From contig JBFMDH010000027.1 of the NCBI GenBank assembly GCA_040754075.1, positions 1-64,000 of the forward strand: 64,000 bases of DNA. Direction: 5' to 3'. The first letter of the stretch is position 1, and every line of letters starts with the position of its first letter. The position numbers were made by a program, and so were the translations under genes. The stretch comes from Acidobacteriota bacterium. Lineage in GTDB: Bacteria; Acidobacteriota; Blastocatellia; UBA7656. Below the pieces are notes generated by a model. It saw only the letters and a program-made list of their open reading frames with translations. It was not told the origin of the DNA and did no database searches. Shown piece by piece: positions 1-7,710 of this stretch.

Positions 1-80
1 GCCTTTTGTTGACCTTTGCTGATCAGGGCTGTCAAATAACTCTCATCTTTTTCGCTTAGTTTTATATGTTCTTTTTTCAT
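1..80 (-). CDS. IS630-type transposase, N-terminal fragment clipped by the window edge
   Basis: An ATG at position 80 opens a frame running off the left edge; the 26 full codons read MKKEHIKLSEKDESYLTALI then SKGQQK. The pattern (short basic start, 'LS/T-E-x-D/E', 'L..LISKG') resembles the start of the helix-turn-helix domain of IS630-family transposases and related domesticated proteins. Only the N-terminus is visible, so completeness and activity cannot be judged. It reads in the same direction as the toxin-antitoxin pair just upstream of it, and the toxin stop lies only 7 bases away. The family call rests on pattern resemblance alone. Confidence 0.45.
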   Translation of the reverse strand, partial: MKKEHIKLSEKDESYLTALISKGQQK

Positions 81-87
81 GATAAAA

Positions 88-525
88 CTAAATGACTAAA
101 AGACGTAAAAACTTAGAAAACGGTGTATTAGGTACACGATTAAAATCCTTTAAGTTTCTTGAAAGCAGCGTCGCATTATTGACCAGCACGATAGCTGCAA
201 TTTTTAAATCCATTGTGCCAATCCTTATGCGAGATTTTTGTAGCCGTTGAAATTCCTCAGCCGCTTTGTTGTCAAACTCTAAAACCGGTATGGTTCGGTA
301 ATTTTCGATGTGACGATTGAGACGGTGATAGGCTTCGACCTCGTGATTAAGTGAACGAGCCTTGGCGAGATACACCATCCATCCCCGCATTTGTTCTTCA
401 AAGGTAATAATGGTTGTCACCACTTCGTCAAAGTTAATTTCGCTGAGACGGTGTTGCAAACGGTGAGATTCAGAGGAACTGCCACGTTCTAATAAACTGA
501 TATGGTCTGTATCTAAGATAATCAT
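88..525 (-). CDS. vapC: PIN-domain toxin, VapC-like ribonuclease
   Basis: A 145-residue PIN domain. It shows the opening MIILDTDHIS motif (Asp5), acidic residues Glu43/Glu44, Asp106 in GTMDLKIAAI, and a late SRNLKDF motif (Asn124, Asp127). These are the positions where PIN nucleases hold their metal-binding acids. VapC toxins typically cleave tRNA or rRNA and are held inactive by an antitoxin. Here the ATG begins one base after the stop codon of the upstream 72-residue protein, so the two are translationally coupled. The RNA target cannot be read from sequence. The family call is strong; toxin activity is inferred from family and arrangement. Confidence 0.8.
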   Translation of the reverse strand: MIILDTDHISLLERGSSSESHRLQHRLSEINFDEVVTTIITFEEQMRGWMVYLAKARSLNHEVEAYHRLNRHIENYRTIPVLEFDNKAAEEFQRLQKSRIRIGTMDLKIAAIVLVNNATLLSRNLKDFNRVPNTPFSKFLRLLVI

Positions 526-526
526 C

Positions 527-745
527 TTAGTCTTTTCGCAACTTTGTGGATTTGGGTTTTTGTGATTTTCGATATTGACGTCCCATTTTCATCGCTTCGT
601 CATAGATCGGGTCATCAGCAAAGGTTCCGGCTATTTTTTCCCACCAGGGCTGAGCAGGTCTTTCAATCGTTTCGATTTTATTTTTTAAACGGGTCAATTC
701 GGCTTCCAAAATAGCGACTCTGCTTTCTAATTTTGAACTAGCCAT
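527..745 (-). CDS. Putative antitoxin partner of the PIN toxin
   Basis: A 72-residue protein starting MASSKLESRVAILEAEL, with an N-terminal heptad pattern of about 25 residues consistent with a coiled coil. A tryptophan-containing middle segment (PWWEKIAGTF) and a basic Lys/Arg-rich tail follow. Short proteins of this build often precede VapC genes in cyanobacteria and acidobacteria and act as antitoxins, with the middle part wrapping the toxin. AAAGGAT lies just upstream of the ATG. No known DNA-binding domain (AbrB, RHH, Phd) is recognisable, so autoregulation by the pair is uncertain. The role is inferred mainly from the one-base spacing to the toxin gene. Confidence 0.6.
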   Translation of the reverse strand: MASSKLESRVAILEAELTRLKNKIETIERPAQPWWEKIAGTFADDPIYDEAMKMGRQYRKSQKPKSTKLRKD

Positions 746-1049
746 GCAGCTTTATCCTTTCGTACCTATTTCCTACTGATGCTCCCAATATATCTCTTGA
801 TACTTACTGTGGCAACGCCAAGAAAATCTACAGCACTTGCTTCGATGAGGTTATTTAGCAACACATTTAATCGCTTGGCAGAATCCGTAACGTCGCTTTA
901 GCTCAAACGAAGTTCATTTAAAAATTTTCACCCGTTAAATTTTTTGTGATTCATTTTTTCAAGTTTCCTCGCGTTAAGGGACAGATGAAAAATTTGGGCG
1001 CAAAACAAACCGAGTTTTTCATCCTGAGTTTATTCATACGAGGGAGAAA
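746..1049. other. Divergent intergenic region, no gene seen
   Basis: About 300 bases between the leftward antitoxin gene and the rightward methyltransferase gene. It must hold both promoters. No convincing ORF, tRNA, strong hairpin or repeat was found. The methyltransferase ribosome-binding site (GAGGGAGA) is at its right end. Confidence 0.6.
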
Positions 1050-2087
1050 ATGACAACGGCAAATCAGCAAGCATCAACACCGGAAATCCCGGCGGAAGCT
1101 TATCTCGTACAAGTCGCATTCAGCGCACTGATGACGCAGGCGCTCTACGTTGCGGCAAAACTTGGAATCGCCGACCTGCTCGCGGAAAAGCCACAAACCG
1201 TGAGCCAACTGGCAGAAGCGACGAAAACCCACGAGCGCGCGCTTTATCGCGTGTTACGCTCGCTTGCGGGCATCGGCGTTTTTCAAGAAACCGACCCGAA
1301 AGTTTTTGCGCTTACGCCTTATGCCGAACCGCTTCGTTCAGACGCGCCGACCTCATTTCGTAACGGCGCCATTTTTATGGGCGAAAACTGGCACTGGCAG
1401 GTTTGGGGTGAATTGTTGCAAAGCGTCAAGACCGGTAAAACCGCGTGGGGATATGTTCACGGCGCGGAAGTGTTTGATTATTTTGCGACCCACACAACCC
1501 AATCGGAAATTTTCAATAGCGCCATGACCGATATGTCCGTCGGCACAGCCCCCGTGGTTGTCGGGTCATATGATTTTTCGGGCTTCAATACTTTGGTTGA
1601 TATTGCCGGCGGGCACGGTTATTTGCTCGCGCAAATTTTAAAAGCCAACCCTGAACTGCAAGGCGTGCTTTTTGACGTGCCGTCGGTGATTGCCGGAGCG
1701 CCCGCATTACTTGAACGCGAAGGCGTCGGTGAGCGCGTTGAAACCGTAGCGGGCAATTTCTTTGAATCGGTTCCGGCAAATGCTGATGCTTATATTATGA
1801 AACACATCATTCACGATTGGGATGATGAGCAGGCTATTGCGATTTTGCGAAACATTCGCAAAGGCATTCGGCGCGACGGCAAAATCTTAGTCGTTGAAAC
1901 TGTGGTTCCCGCAGGTAACGACCCGCATTACAGCAAACTCCTTGACCTTGAAATGCTGGTTTCACCGGGCGGCGTCGAACGCGCCGCCGAAGCGTATCGT
2001 GAACTGTTTGCCGCCGCGGGTTTCCGCCTGACGCGCATTGTTGAAACCCCGTCGCCTTACAGCATCATTGAAGGCGCGCCGGAATAG
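1050..2087 (+). CDS. SAM-dependent O-methyltransferase, plant-type/hydroxyneurosporene type
   Basis: A 345-residue two-domain methyltransferase. Residues about 20-100 form the winged-helix dimerisation domain (ALYVAAKLGIADLLAEKP, ALYRVLRSLAGIGVF). Residues about 165-330 form the catalytic Methyltransf_2 domain, with the SAM-binding glycine-rich motif DIAGGHGYLLAQILKANP and the motif MKHIIHDWDDEQA, in which the His-Asp pair is typical of the family. These enzymes transfer a methyl group to hydroxyl groups of small aromatic or polyketide substrates, so a role in a secondary metabolite is possible. The gene stands alone and nothing nearby names a substrate. GAGGGAGA precedes the ATG at the usual distance. 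Confidence 0.85.
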   Translation: MTTANQQASTPEIPAEAYLVQVAFSALMTQALYVAAKLGIADLLAEKPQTVSQLAEATKTHERALYRVLRSLAGIGVFQETDPKVFALTPYAEPLRSDAPTSFRNGAIFMGENWHWQVWGELLQSVKTGKTAWGYVHGAEVFDYFATHTTQSEIFNSAMTDMSVGTAPVVVGSYDFSGFNTLVDIAGGHGYLLAQILKANPELQGVLFDVPSVIAGAPALLEREGVGERVETVAGNFFESVPANADAYIMKHIIHDWDDEQAIAILRNIRKGIRRDGKILVVETVVPAGNDPHYSKLLDLEMLVSPGGVERAAEAYRELFAAAGFRLTRIVETPSPYSIIEGAPE

Positions 2088-2101
2088 GCGCGAAAGCTGC
2101 G

Positions 2102-2233
2102 TTCAGTAAATTTTTATAGTCCCCGTGTAGCCGGCGCTTTGCGATTGAGAAATTCTCAGGAAAAGGAAAACTTGCGACTTGCCTTAAATCGTTTCTGAGC
2201 CTTTCGCTTGCAAAGCGCCGCATTTTTACTGAA
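2102..2233. terminator. Long imperfect palindrome between convergent genes, likely bidirectional terminator
   Basis: Outer arms TTCAGTAAA (2102-2110) and TTTACTGAA (2225-2233) enclose inner arms CGGCGCTTTGC (2132-2142) and GCAAAGCGCCG (2210-2220), both perfect. T/A-rich stretches follow the arms on both sides. The right arm runs slightly into the end of ywbE. The position between a rightward and a leftward stop codon fits a shared terminator; the nested arms could also be a remnant of a small palindromic element. Confidence 0.55.
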
Positions 2234-2441
2234 GCGATGATGAATTATCGCTGATAATTTCTTTGACTCGACCGATAGCGCCGCTCTCCAGCCGCACCTT
2301 GATGCCGTGCGGGTGAAAAGCCGATTTGGTGAGAATGTCTTTGACAATCCCGCGTGTGGTTTTGCCGCTTCGTTGATCTTGTTTGAGCACAATATCAACT
2401 TCGATTCCCGCTTTGATGTGCTTTTTATCTTTTCCACTCAT
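2226..2441 (-). CDS. ywbE: YwbE family protein (DUF2196)
   Basis: A 71-residue protein with the family's signature stretches IKAGIEVDIVLKQDQRSGK, TRGIVKDILT and HPHGIKVRLESGAIGRV. It is close to the usual 60-70 residue length. The fold is expected to be a small beta-barrel. The biochemical role of the family is not established. The gene lies about 30 bases downstream of the following secreted-protein gene on the same strand and could be co-transcribed with it in reverse order of coordinates. Identification rests on strong motif recognition. Confidence 0.85.
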   Translation of the reverse strand: MSGKDKKHIKAGIEVDIVLKQDQRSGKTTRGIVKDILTKSAFHPHGIKVRLESGAIGRVKEIISDNSSSLQ

Positions 2442-2472
2442 TACAGCTTTGTGTCTCTCTTTAGCAAATGAA

Positions 2473-2964
2473 TTATTTTACTTCTTTAAATCGCTCGACC
2501 AGCCAGAGCCATTCGGGCTTTTCATTTGTGGCAGTCTCACCCATACGAAGCAGGTAGAGTTCAACCGCTTCGCCTTGCTTAACGCTTTCCTGAAATTTCG
2601 GCAGCAGGTTTTTGTTGATCACCAACCAATGCTCCGTACTGCCTTCAACAAATAACATTTCTGTATCATAAGGCACGATGTAATGGTCTGGGCTACCGGC
2701 ATGTAAATTCGCCCAACGGCGAATCAATTCTCTGGCGGATGGCGCGATGGGGCGCGTCGAACCGGTGAAATTCACTTTGACTTTGAAAGGCAATAGACTG
2801 GCTTTGGGTTCAATCGTGTTGATTTCTTTTAATGTCGAAAGGCGATAATCAGCGTCGGTTCGCGGGCGTTTAACCTGAGTTTCGGAATTTGCAAAACCAG
2901 CGATTGGATGGTTACTCAACAAACCGGCAATGAGCAAAAATAAAAGAGAAATTTTGTATTTCAA
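2473..2964 (-). CDS. Secreted protein of unknown function
   Basis: A 163-residue protein whose start is a TTG at 2964, supported by a strong AGGAGG seven bases upstream. Residues 1 to about 26 form a signal peptide (KYKISLLFLLIAGLLSN, then PIAGFANS), so the product is exported. The mature part has no motif I recognise. It contains several Trp/Tyr and an alternating polar pattern (VKVNFTGS, DHYIVPYDTEMLFVEGS, HWLVINKNLLPKF) compatible with a small beta-rich domain. The stop lies 31 bases before ywbE, suggesting one transcript. No function is proposed. Confidence 0.65.
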   Translation of the reverse strand: MKYKISLLFLLIAGLLSNHPIAGFANSETQVKRPRTDADYRLSTLKEINTIEPKASLLPFKVKVNFTGSTRPIAPSARELIRRWANLHAGSPDHYIVPYDTEMLFVEGSTEHWLVINKNLLPKFQESVKQGEAVELYLLRMGETATNEKPEWLWLVERFKEVK

Positions 2965-3186
2965 ACTTTTGCCTCCTCTAAAACCCGATGGTCAAACTAC
3001 TGTTCAGATTGAACCCATCGCCATTATTTCATAGCCGGACTGATGCGGCAAAGCAGGGTTCTTGGATTGATGAGATGAATGAAACACCCTGCATTACAAT
3101 CACCGGAATTCAACAAGCAACGCCTGCTTGCTGCGGTCAATCTCAGAGTGGGATAATCGAAAACAATGTTTAATCAAGAGGTCAGC

Positions 3187-5664
3187 ATGTTTCGTTTTTG
3201 CGTTTTGTTTTTGCTGCTAACGTTTGGCGGTTTTGCATTGCAAGCCAATGCCCAGAATATTCAAACCAAAGCCCGGGAAATTCGCGCGGCAATGGAGGCG
3301 CGGGATTTTGACCGCGCTGAATCTTTAACCAGAGAGCTTCGTGCCGCGAACCCGCAAGCTTTCGCGGCAAATAATTACGATTATCTGCTCGGCAGGCTCG
3401 CCGAACGCAAAGGCAGTTATGCAGAAGCCCAAGCGCACTACATGGCGGTTTTAAATCGCGGGTCGATTCTTGCGCCCTACGCGCTCTGGCATCTGGCGAC
3501 ACTGGCGCGCGCGACGGGAGATTTTGCCACCGAACGCCAACACCTGACGCGCCTGACGGTCTCTTTTCCATCAAGCGTCGCGGCGCGCAAAGCCCGTGAC
3601 CGCATGGTCAATAGCCTGCGCGACAGCGGCGAGTTTCGCGCCACGATTCCGCTTTTGCGTCCGCTTGCCTCAACCAGTGGGGTTGCCGGTCGCAAAGCTT
3701 TGGCACAACTCGGCGAAGCCTATTTGAAAACCGGTGATGCTCAAACGGCGCGAACCTATTTCGACCAACTGACCAACACCCGCGACGATTATGCGCTGGC
3801 GGCTTGCGAAGGGCTTGACCAGATTGACGCCAATGCGCCCAATGAATTTGAGGCGCTCAGACGGGCGCGAATATATCTCACCAATCGTCACTGGGCGGAA
3901 GCGCGAAAACATTTGCTCTATATCGTCAATAATTTCCCGCAAAGCCAGAATCGCGCCGAGGCGCTTTATCAAATCGGGTTCGCTTTTTATCGCGAAGACA
4001 ATTATCCCGATGCCATCAAATGGTTCGAGCAAGCCTACCAAGAATTCCCGCAAAAGAAGGAAGGTTCCGAGGGCTACTATTTTGTCGCCACCGCTTTGCA
4101 GAAAGCCCAACGTTACGATGAAGCGGCGCGGCGCTACATTGACTTTATTTCAGCCTATCCCGACAGCGACCGCATCGAAGGCGCGTATCGCAACATCGTC
4201 GATAGTTTCCGCTACGCGGGCAAATACGAAGAAGCGATTCAATGGACGCGCAAGATGGGCGAAGTTTATGCCAATAAACCGCTGCAAACCGTTGCCGTGT
4301 ACAACGAAGCGCGCATTGAAATGGCGCGCGGGCGTTGGGAGGTGGCGCTCACCCTGCTCACCAGATTGCAAGCCCTGCCTGCCGTGCCGAAAGTTGCCGG
4401 AGGTAATATTTCAGGCGAAACCAATTTTCTTCGCGTTCTGGCAATCGAACAACTGGGAAGGCTCGCGGAAGCCGCGCGGTTGTATTTAGCGATTCCTGAC
4501 GACCGCGATAACTATTTCGGGCAACGCGCAACGGCGAGACTCAAAATGCTTGCTGCCACGAAAGAAGGTCGTTCAATCATTGGGGCGTTATTAAATGATT
4601 ACCGCGCGCAAGCGAAATCGGCGCTTGCCGCCGGTCGTTACCTCGAAGCGAAAAACGCCGCGTCGCAGGCGCTTCGTCTCACGGGTGATGAAAACACGGT
4701 GCGCGATTTGTTGACCGTGTTGCGCGCCAGTTATAACAATCTCGCTTCATACAATTCGGTTTGGAAATATCGCTTGATTCCGGTCGGTCGAAGCATTTTG
4801 AGTGCAGGCGAGCGCGGCGACGCCACCAACGCCGGACTTGCAGCCGAGCTTTTGTTTTTCGGTTTGTATGATGAGGGCGTGACGGAACTCAGGCTCGGCG
4901 GCTTCAGCGCCATGCAAAAGAGCGCAATGACCGATGCCAGTTCAACCTTAGCCGATGCCAACGCGCCGCTTGCGCCGCCGGTGAACGGGGCAATGAAATC
5001 GGTTGTGGCGGCATCGTCAACTGCGTCACAAGTGAGCGGCGATTATTCCTTTTCGATGGCGGTCTACAGCAATCGCGGCGACCAGTCGAATTACGCCATC
5101 GGTTACGCCGAGCCGCTTTTCGGTTCGGTTCCCAAAGATTATCGCGTTGAACTCATGCCGCGGGATTTGATTGAATTGATGTACCCCGCGCCCTACAAAG
5201 ATGCCTTCAATGCTTATGCGCCGAAATTGAATGTTGACCCGCGCTTGATTCTGGGACTTGCAAGACAAGAGAGCCGATTCAATCCGGCGGTAAAAAGCCA
5301 TGCGGCGGCGCGCGGTCTGTTGCAGTTTATCGCCGAGACTGCCGAGAAACTCGCAAACGAAGAAAAGCTGAACGGGTTTGAACTTGATGATGTGTATGAA
5401 CCGGAAATCGCTGTGCGACTCGCAGCGCGGTACGTTTACGATTTGCAAACCCTCTTTCCGAATAATTCGCAGGCGATTGCCGCTTCGTATAACTCCGGCG
5501 AACAAGGCGTTGAGCGTTGGATTTTCCGCGCCAAAAGCAGTGATGTTGACCGTTTGTTTGCCGAAATCGCTTTGCCGGAAACCAAAGATTATGTCGCCAA
5601 AGTTTTGTGTAACTACCGCGCTTATGAACAACTCTTCACTAAAGAACTAAAACCGAGAAAATAG
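3187..5664 (+). CDS. slt: Soluble lytic murein transglycosylase with long TPR-like N-terminal region
   Basis: An 825-residue exported protein when started at the ATG at 3187, which has GAGGT six bases upstream and directly opens the signal peptide (MFRFCVLFLLLTFGGFALQA). An in-frame ATG 21 bases earlier has no ribosome site. Residues about 25-480 are helical repeats of the TPR/Sel1 kind (for example ALYQIGFAFYREDNYPDAIK). The C-terminal SLT domain (about 670-800) has the catalytic Glu695 in ARQESRF, the AARGLLQFIAETA motif and ASYNSGEQGVERW. Such enzymes cleave the MurNAc-GlcNAc bond of peptidoglycan to form 1,6-anhydro ends. The architecture matches Slt70-like proteins but with a longer repeat region. 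Confidence 0.88.
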   Translation: MFRFCVLFLLLTFGGFALQANAQNIQTKAREIRAAMEARDFDRAESLTRELRAANPQAFAANNYDYLLGRLAERKGSYAEAQAHYMAVLNRGSILAPYALWHLATLARATGDFATERQHLTRLTVSFPSSVAARKARDRMVNSLRDSGEFRATIPLLRPLASTSGVAGRKALAQLGEAYLKTGDAQTARTYFDQLTNTRDDYALAACEGLDQIDANAPNEFEALRRARIYLTNRHWAEARKHLLYIVNNFPQSQNRAEALYQIGFAFYREDNYPDAIKWFEQAYQEFPQKKEGSEGYYFVATALQKAQRYDEAARRYIDFISAYPDSDRIEGAYRNIVDSFRYAGKYEEAIQWTRKMGEVYANKPLQTVAVYNEARIEMARGRWEVALTLLTRLQALPAVPKVAGGNISGETNFLRVLAIEQLGRLAEAARLYLAIPDDRDNYFGQRATARLKMLAATKEGRSIIGALLNDYRAQAKSALAAGRYLEAKNAASQALRLTGDENTVRDLLTVLRASYNNLASYNSVWKYRLIPVGRSILSAGERGDATNAGLAAELLFFGLYDEGVTELRLGGFSAMQKSAMTDASSTLADANAPLAPPVNGAMKSVVAASSTASQVSGDYSFSMAVYSNRGDQSNYAIGYAEPLFGSVPKDYRVELMPRDLIELMYPAPYKDAFNAYAPKLNVDPRLILGLARQESRFNPAVKSHAAARGLLQFIAETAEKLANEEKLNGFELDDVYEPEIAVRLAARYVYDLQTLFPNNSQAIAASYNSGEQGVERWIFRAKSSDVDRLFAEIALPETKDYVAKVLCNYRAYEQLFTKELKPRK

Positions 5665-5785
5665 TGATGAGTAATGAGTAGCGAAAGCATCAAGCATAGT
5701 CAATTGTGTTGCGATACTTTCATCACTTACTTCTCACGTAACAAGACCTCCTCACTATTCTACCCATCACTCATCACTCATCACT
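5663..5785. repeat. Inverted pair of heptad tandem repeats (unit ATGAGTG-like)
   Basis: Left arm 5663-5681 reads AGTGATGAGTAATGAGTAG. Right arm 5760-5785 is its complement, built from three ATCACTC heptads. The left arm begins inside the stop region of the transglycosylase gene and the right arm is followed by a run of A. It could fold as a hairpin and act as a terminator. It is one of several such elements in the window with different unit sequences. Confidence 0.65.
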
Positions 5786-5907
5786 AAAAAAGACCTGCCT
5801 GAAAAATATTTCCTCATAATTTTTCCCGAACTCTAACTTTTTCGATGTTGTATGACTCTATAAAAGTATAAGGCTTTTGCAGGCGCAAAAGTTTTATGGA
5901 GAGATGA

Positions 5908-6495
5908 ATGGCAAAGGCAGTCACAGAACCGCCTGATGAAATGCTCGTGGTTGCAGCGATTTTAGGTGACCTCGATGCATTCGATGAACTGGTGCTCAGG
6001 TATCGTGCAGCTACGGTGCGCGTCGCACAAGCCATCGTCGGACGCGAATATGCCGAAGATGTCGCGCAGGATGCGCTACTTTTAGCGTTTAAAGCTTTGC
6101 CTTCGATTGAAGACCCGACGAAATTTGCCGCCTGGCTTTCGGCAATTACCAGGCATCGGGCGCTGCGAATGGGCAAACGCGAAAGCGCCCATCAAAAGGG
6201 GCGTGTGGTTATTGACGAAGTGCTGCTTGAAGAGGTCGAAGCCCTGTCGCGCCCGTTCGTGCAGGAGGGGTCTACGGAACTGGCGCGGGCGCTTGAACAG
6301 GTTGCCGACGATTATGCGCTGGTGTTGCGTATGCGGTTTCTGGATGAGATGCCGCTCAAACGCATCGCCGCTTTTTTAGGGGTGGCGGTTTCGACTGTGA
6401 AATGGCGCGTTCATCAGGGAAAAAAACTTTTGCGTGAAGAGCTACAAAAATTAAGAGGTGACCAATGGAAAGAGAAAAAGAAATCGCAAAATTGA
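5908..6495 (+). CDS. ECF-type RNA polymerase sigma factor
   Basis: A 195-residue sigma-70 family protein. Region 2 lies at about residues 20-90 (FDELVLRYRAATVRVAQAI, then YAEDVAQDALLLAFKAL). Region 4, with its helix-turn-helix, lies at about 130-185 (LRMRFLDEMPLKRIAAFLG, VAVSTVKWRVHQGKKLLREE). The start has GGAGA a few bases upstream. No anti-sigma factor follows. Instead the gene overlaps by 31 bases the first of two paralogous small proteins of unknown function, which may be partners or targets. It would direct transcription of a stress or envelope regulon in this phylum; the signal is unknown. Confidence 0.88.
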   Translation: MAKAVTEPPDEMLVVAAILGDLDAFDELVLRYRAATVRVAQAIVGREYAEDVAQDALLLAFKALPSIEDPTKFAAWLSAITRHRALRMGKRESAHQKGRVVIDEVLLEEVEALSRPFVQEGSTELARALEQVADDYALVLRMRFLDEMPLKRIAAFLGVAVSTVKWRVHQGKKLLREELQKLRGDQWKEKKKSQN

Positions 6496-6800
6496 CTCAG
6501 GTGCTGAGACGCATTGCGCGCTCATCGCAATACGCCGCCTGGAATCGCAACGACGAAGCGACGCGCTTTTGCGTCAAACAATATAACGCAGTGCTCACCA
6601 GACTCACGGAACTTGAACCGCAGGTCGCTTATGCGTTTACCCGGCTTGCGGAAGGCGCGTCGGCAGAAGTTGTGCGTATCGCCGCGCGCGAACTGTCGGC
6701 GTATTTTGAAGCGGAAAGCGAACCACAGCAAAGCGAATGGGCTTATCAAGGTTGCTGGCGTCCGCGTGGGGCGACAACCAGAATGCACCGTCGCTGTTAG
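6465..6800 (+). CDS. Orphan 111-residue protein overlapping the sigma factor gene (paralogue 1)
   Basis: It starts at an ATG inside the sigma gene, preceded by AAGAGGTG, and overlaps it by 31 bases, so translation is probably coupled. The N-terminal 80 residues are clearly related to the protein at 7054-7494: both begin MERE-EI-KL--VLRR and share FCV-QYN-VL-RL-EL and an A---R-L-AY-E segment. The C-terminal 30 residues (ending RGATTRMHRRC) have no counterpart in the paralogue and look shortened. No known family is recognised; the helical, charged N-terminus has no signal peptide, so it is likely cytoplasmic. The conserved position after an ECF sigma gene makes a regulatory role possible but unproven. 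Confidence 0.7.
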   Translation: MEREKEIAKLTQVLRRIARSSQYAAWNRNDEATRFCVKQYNAVLTRLTELEPQVAYAFTRLAEGASAEVVRIAARELSAYFEAESEPQQSEWAYQGCWRPRGATTRMHRRC

Positions 6801-6888
6801 GGTTTTTGATTGGTTGTTGACCGCGAAAAATTCGACCCTGAAAAATATGGTTAAGAAGCGGTCTGAAAAACCGCGATAGATTTTAAAC

Positions 6889-7036
6889 GGAAATCAGCAG
6901 CCGGAAGTCAGGATGCAGAAAATTGAACGGGACGCAAAACGAAGACGGATGCTTGTCGCCGCAAAGCTTCACAAGTGTCAATCATCGTTCGCAAATCAAT
7001 TCATTCTGCTCGCCTGACTTCTGACTCCTGATTTCC
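6889..7036. repeat. Inverted repeat of about 32 bp built from TCAGAAG-like heptads
   Basis: Left arm 6889-6920 (GGAAATCAGCAGCCGGAAGT, then CAGGATGCAGAA) pairs imperfectly with right arm 7004-7036, whose complement begins GGAAATCAGGAGTCAGAAGT. It fills the spacer between the two paralogous small genes and ends 18 bases before the second start codon. The heptad texture (TCAGGAG-TCAGAAG-TCAGG) places it with the other intergenic tandem-repeat hairpins. Confidence 0.6.
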
Positions 7037-7053
7037 AAAACAGAGGTGAAAAA

Positions 7054-7494
7054 ATGGAAAGAGAACAAGAAATTATTAAACTGGTCAATGTCTTGCGCAG
7101 AACCTCGCGCATGGCTTTGCAGTCGGAATGGACGGGCAGTGCCGCCGACACGGCAGCGTTTTGCGTTGAGCAATATAACCGTGTGCTGGCGCGCCTCAAA
7201 GAACTCGATGGCAGCAACACGGTCATCTTTGAACCGCTTCCGGTGGGAAGCTCTTTAACGGTAGCGGCGATGGCTTGCCGACAACTGGCGGCTTACTACG
7301 AAGACGAAGTGCCACGCGGGAATTGGGAAGCCAAATGGGCGAAAGATTTCACCTTCTTTGACCCCAGACCCTTCAAAGAATTCTGGGAAAAGTCTGCGCG
7401 TGAAATCGAAGATTTCGGTGAATACATTCGCGAAAGCTTTGACGAATGGGCACGCCAGCGCAAAGCCAAACAGGGCGAAAAACCGCAGGAGTGA
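7054..7494 (+). CDS. Orphan 146-residue protein (paralogue 2)
   Basis: Paralogue of the gene at 6465, with the same AGAGGTG ribosome-binding site. The shared N-terminal part (about residues 1-85) is followed by a longer C-terminal half rich in Trp, Phe and charged residues (FTFFDPRPFKEFWEKSAR, then GEYIRESFDEWARQRKAK), predicted helical and possibly amphipathic. There is no signal peptide or transmembrane segment. I do not recognise the family. A tandem duplication downstream of an ECF sigma factor, with one copy shortened, suggests a lineage-specific regulator or sigma-associated protein. This is inference from position only. Confidence 0.75.
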   Translation: MEREQEIIKLVNVLRRTSRMALQSEWTGSAADTAAFCVEQYNRVLARLKELDGSNTVIFEPLPVGSSLTVAAMACRQLAAYYEDEVPRGNWEAKWAKDFTFFDPRPFKEFWEKSAREIEDFGEYIRESFDEWARQRKAKQGEKPQE

Positions 7495-7495
7495 A

Positions 7496-7639
<144 letters not shown>

Positions 7640-7710
7640 CTTTGACAATCCCCGCCTCCCGCCAGCATACTTCTCCTTAACTTTCAATCCCTTCTTTAGA
7701 GGCTTAACCA

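Noticed and set aside
2988-3173. Short rightward frame before the transglycosylase
   Set aside because: No ribosome site or protein character; it is upstream leader of the slt gene.
6465-6879. Frameshift explaining the short C-terminus of paralogue 1
   Set aside because: The alternative frame to 6879 shows no similarity to the C-terminal half of paralogue 2, so a simple frameshift is not supported.
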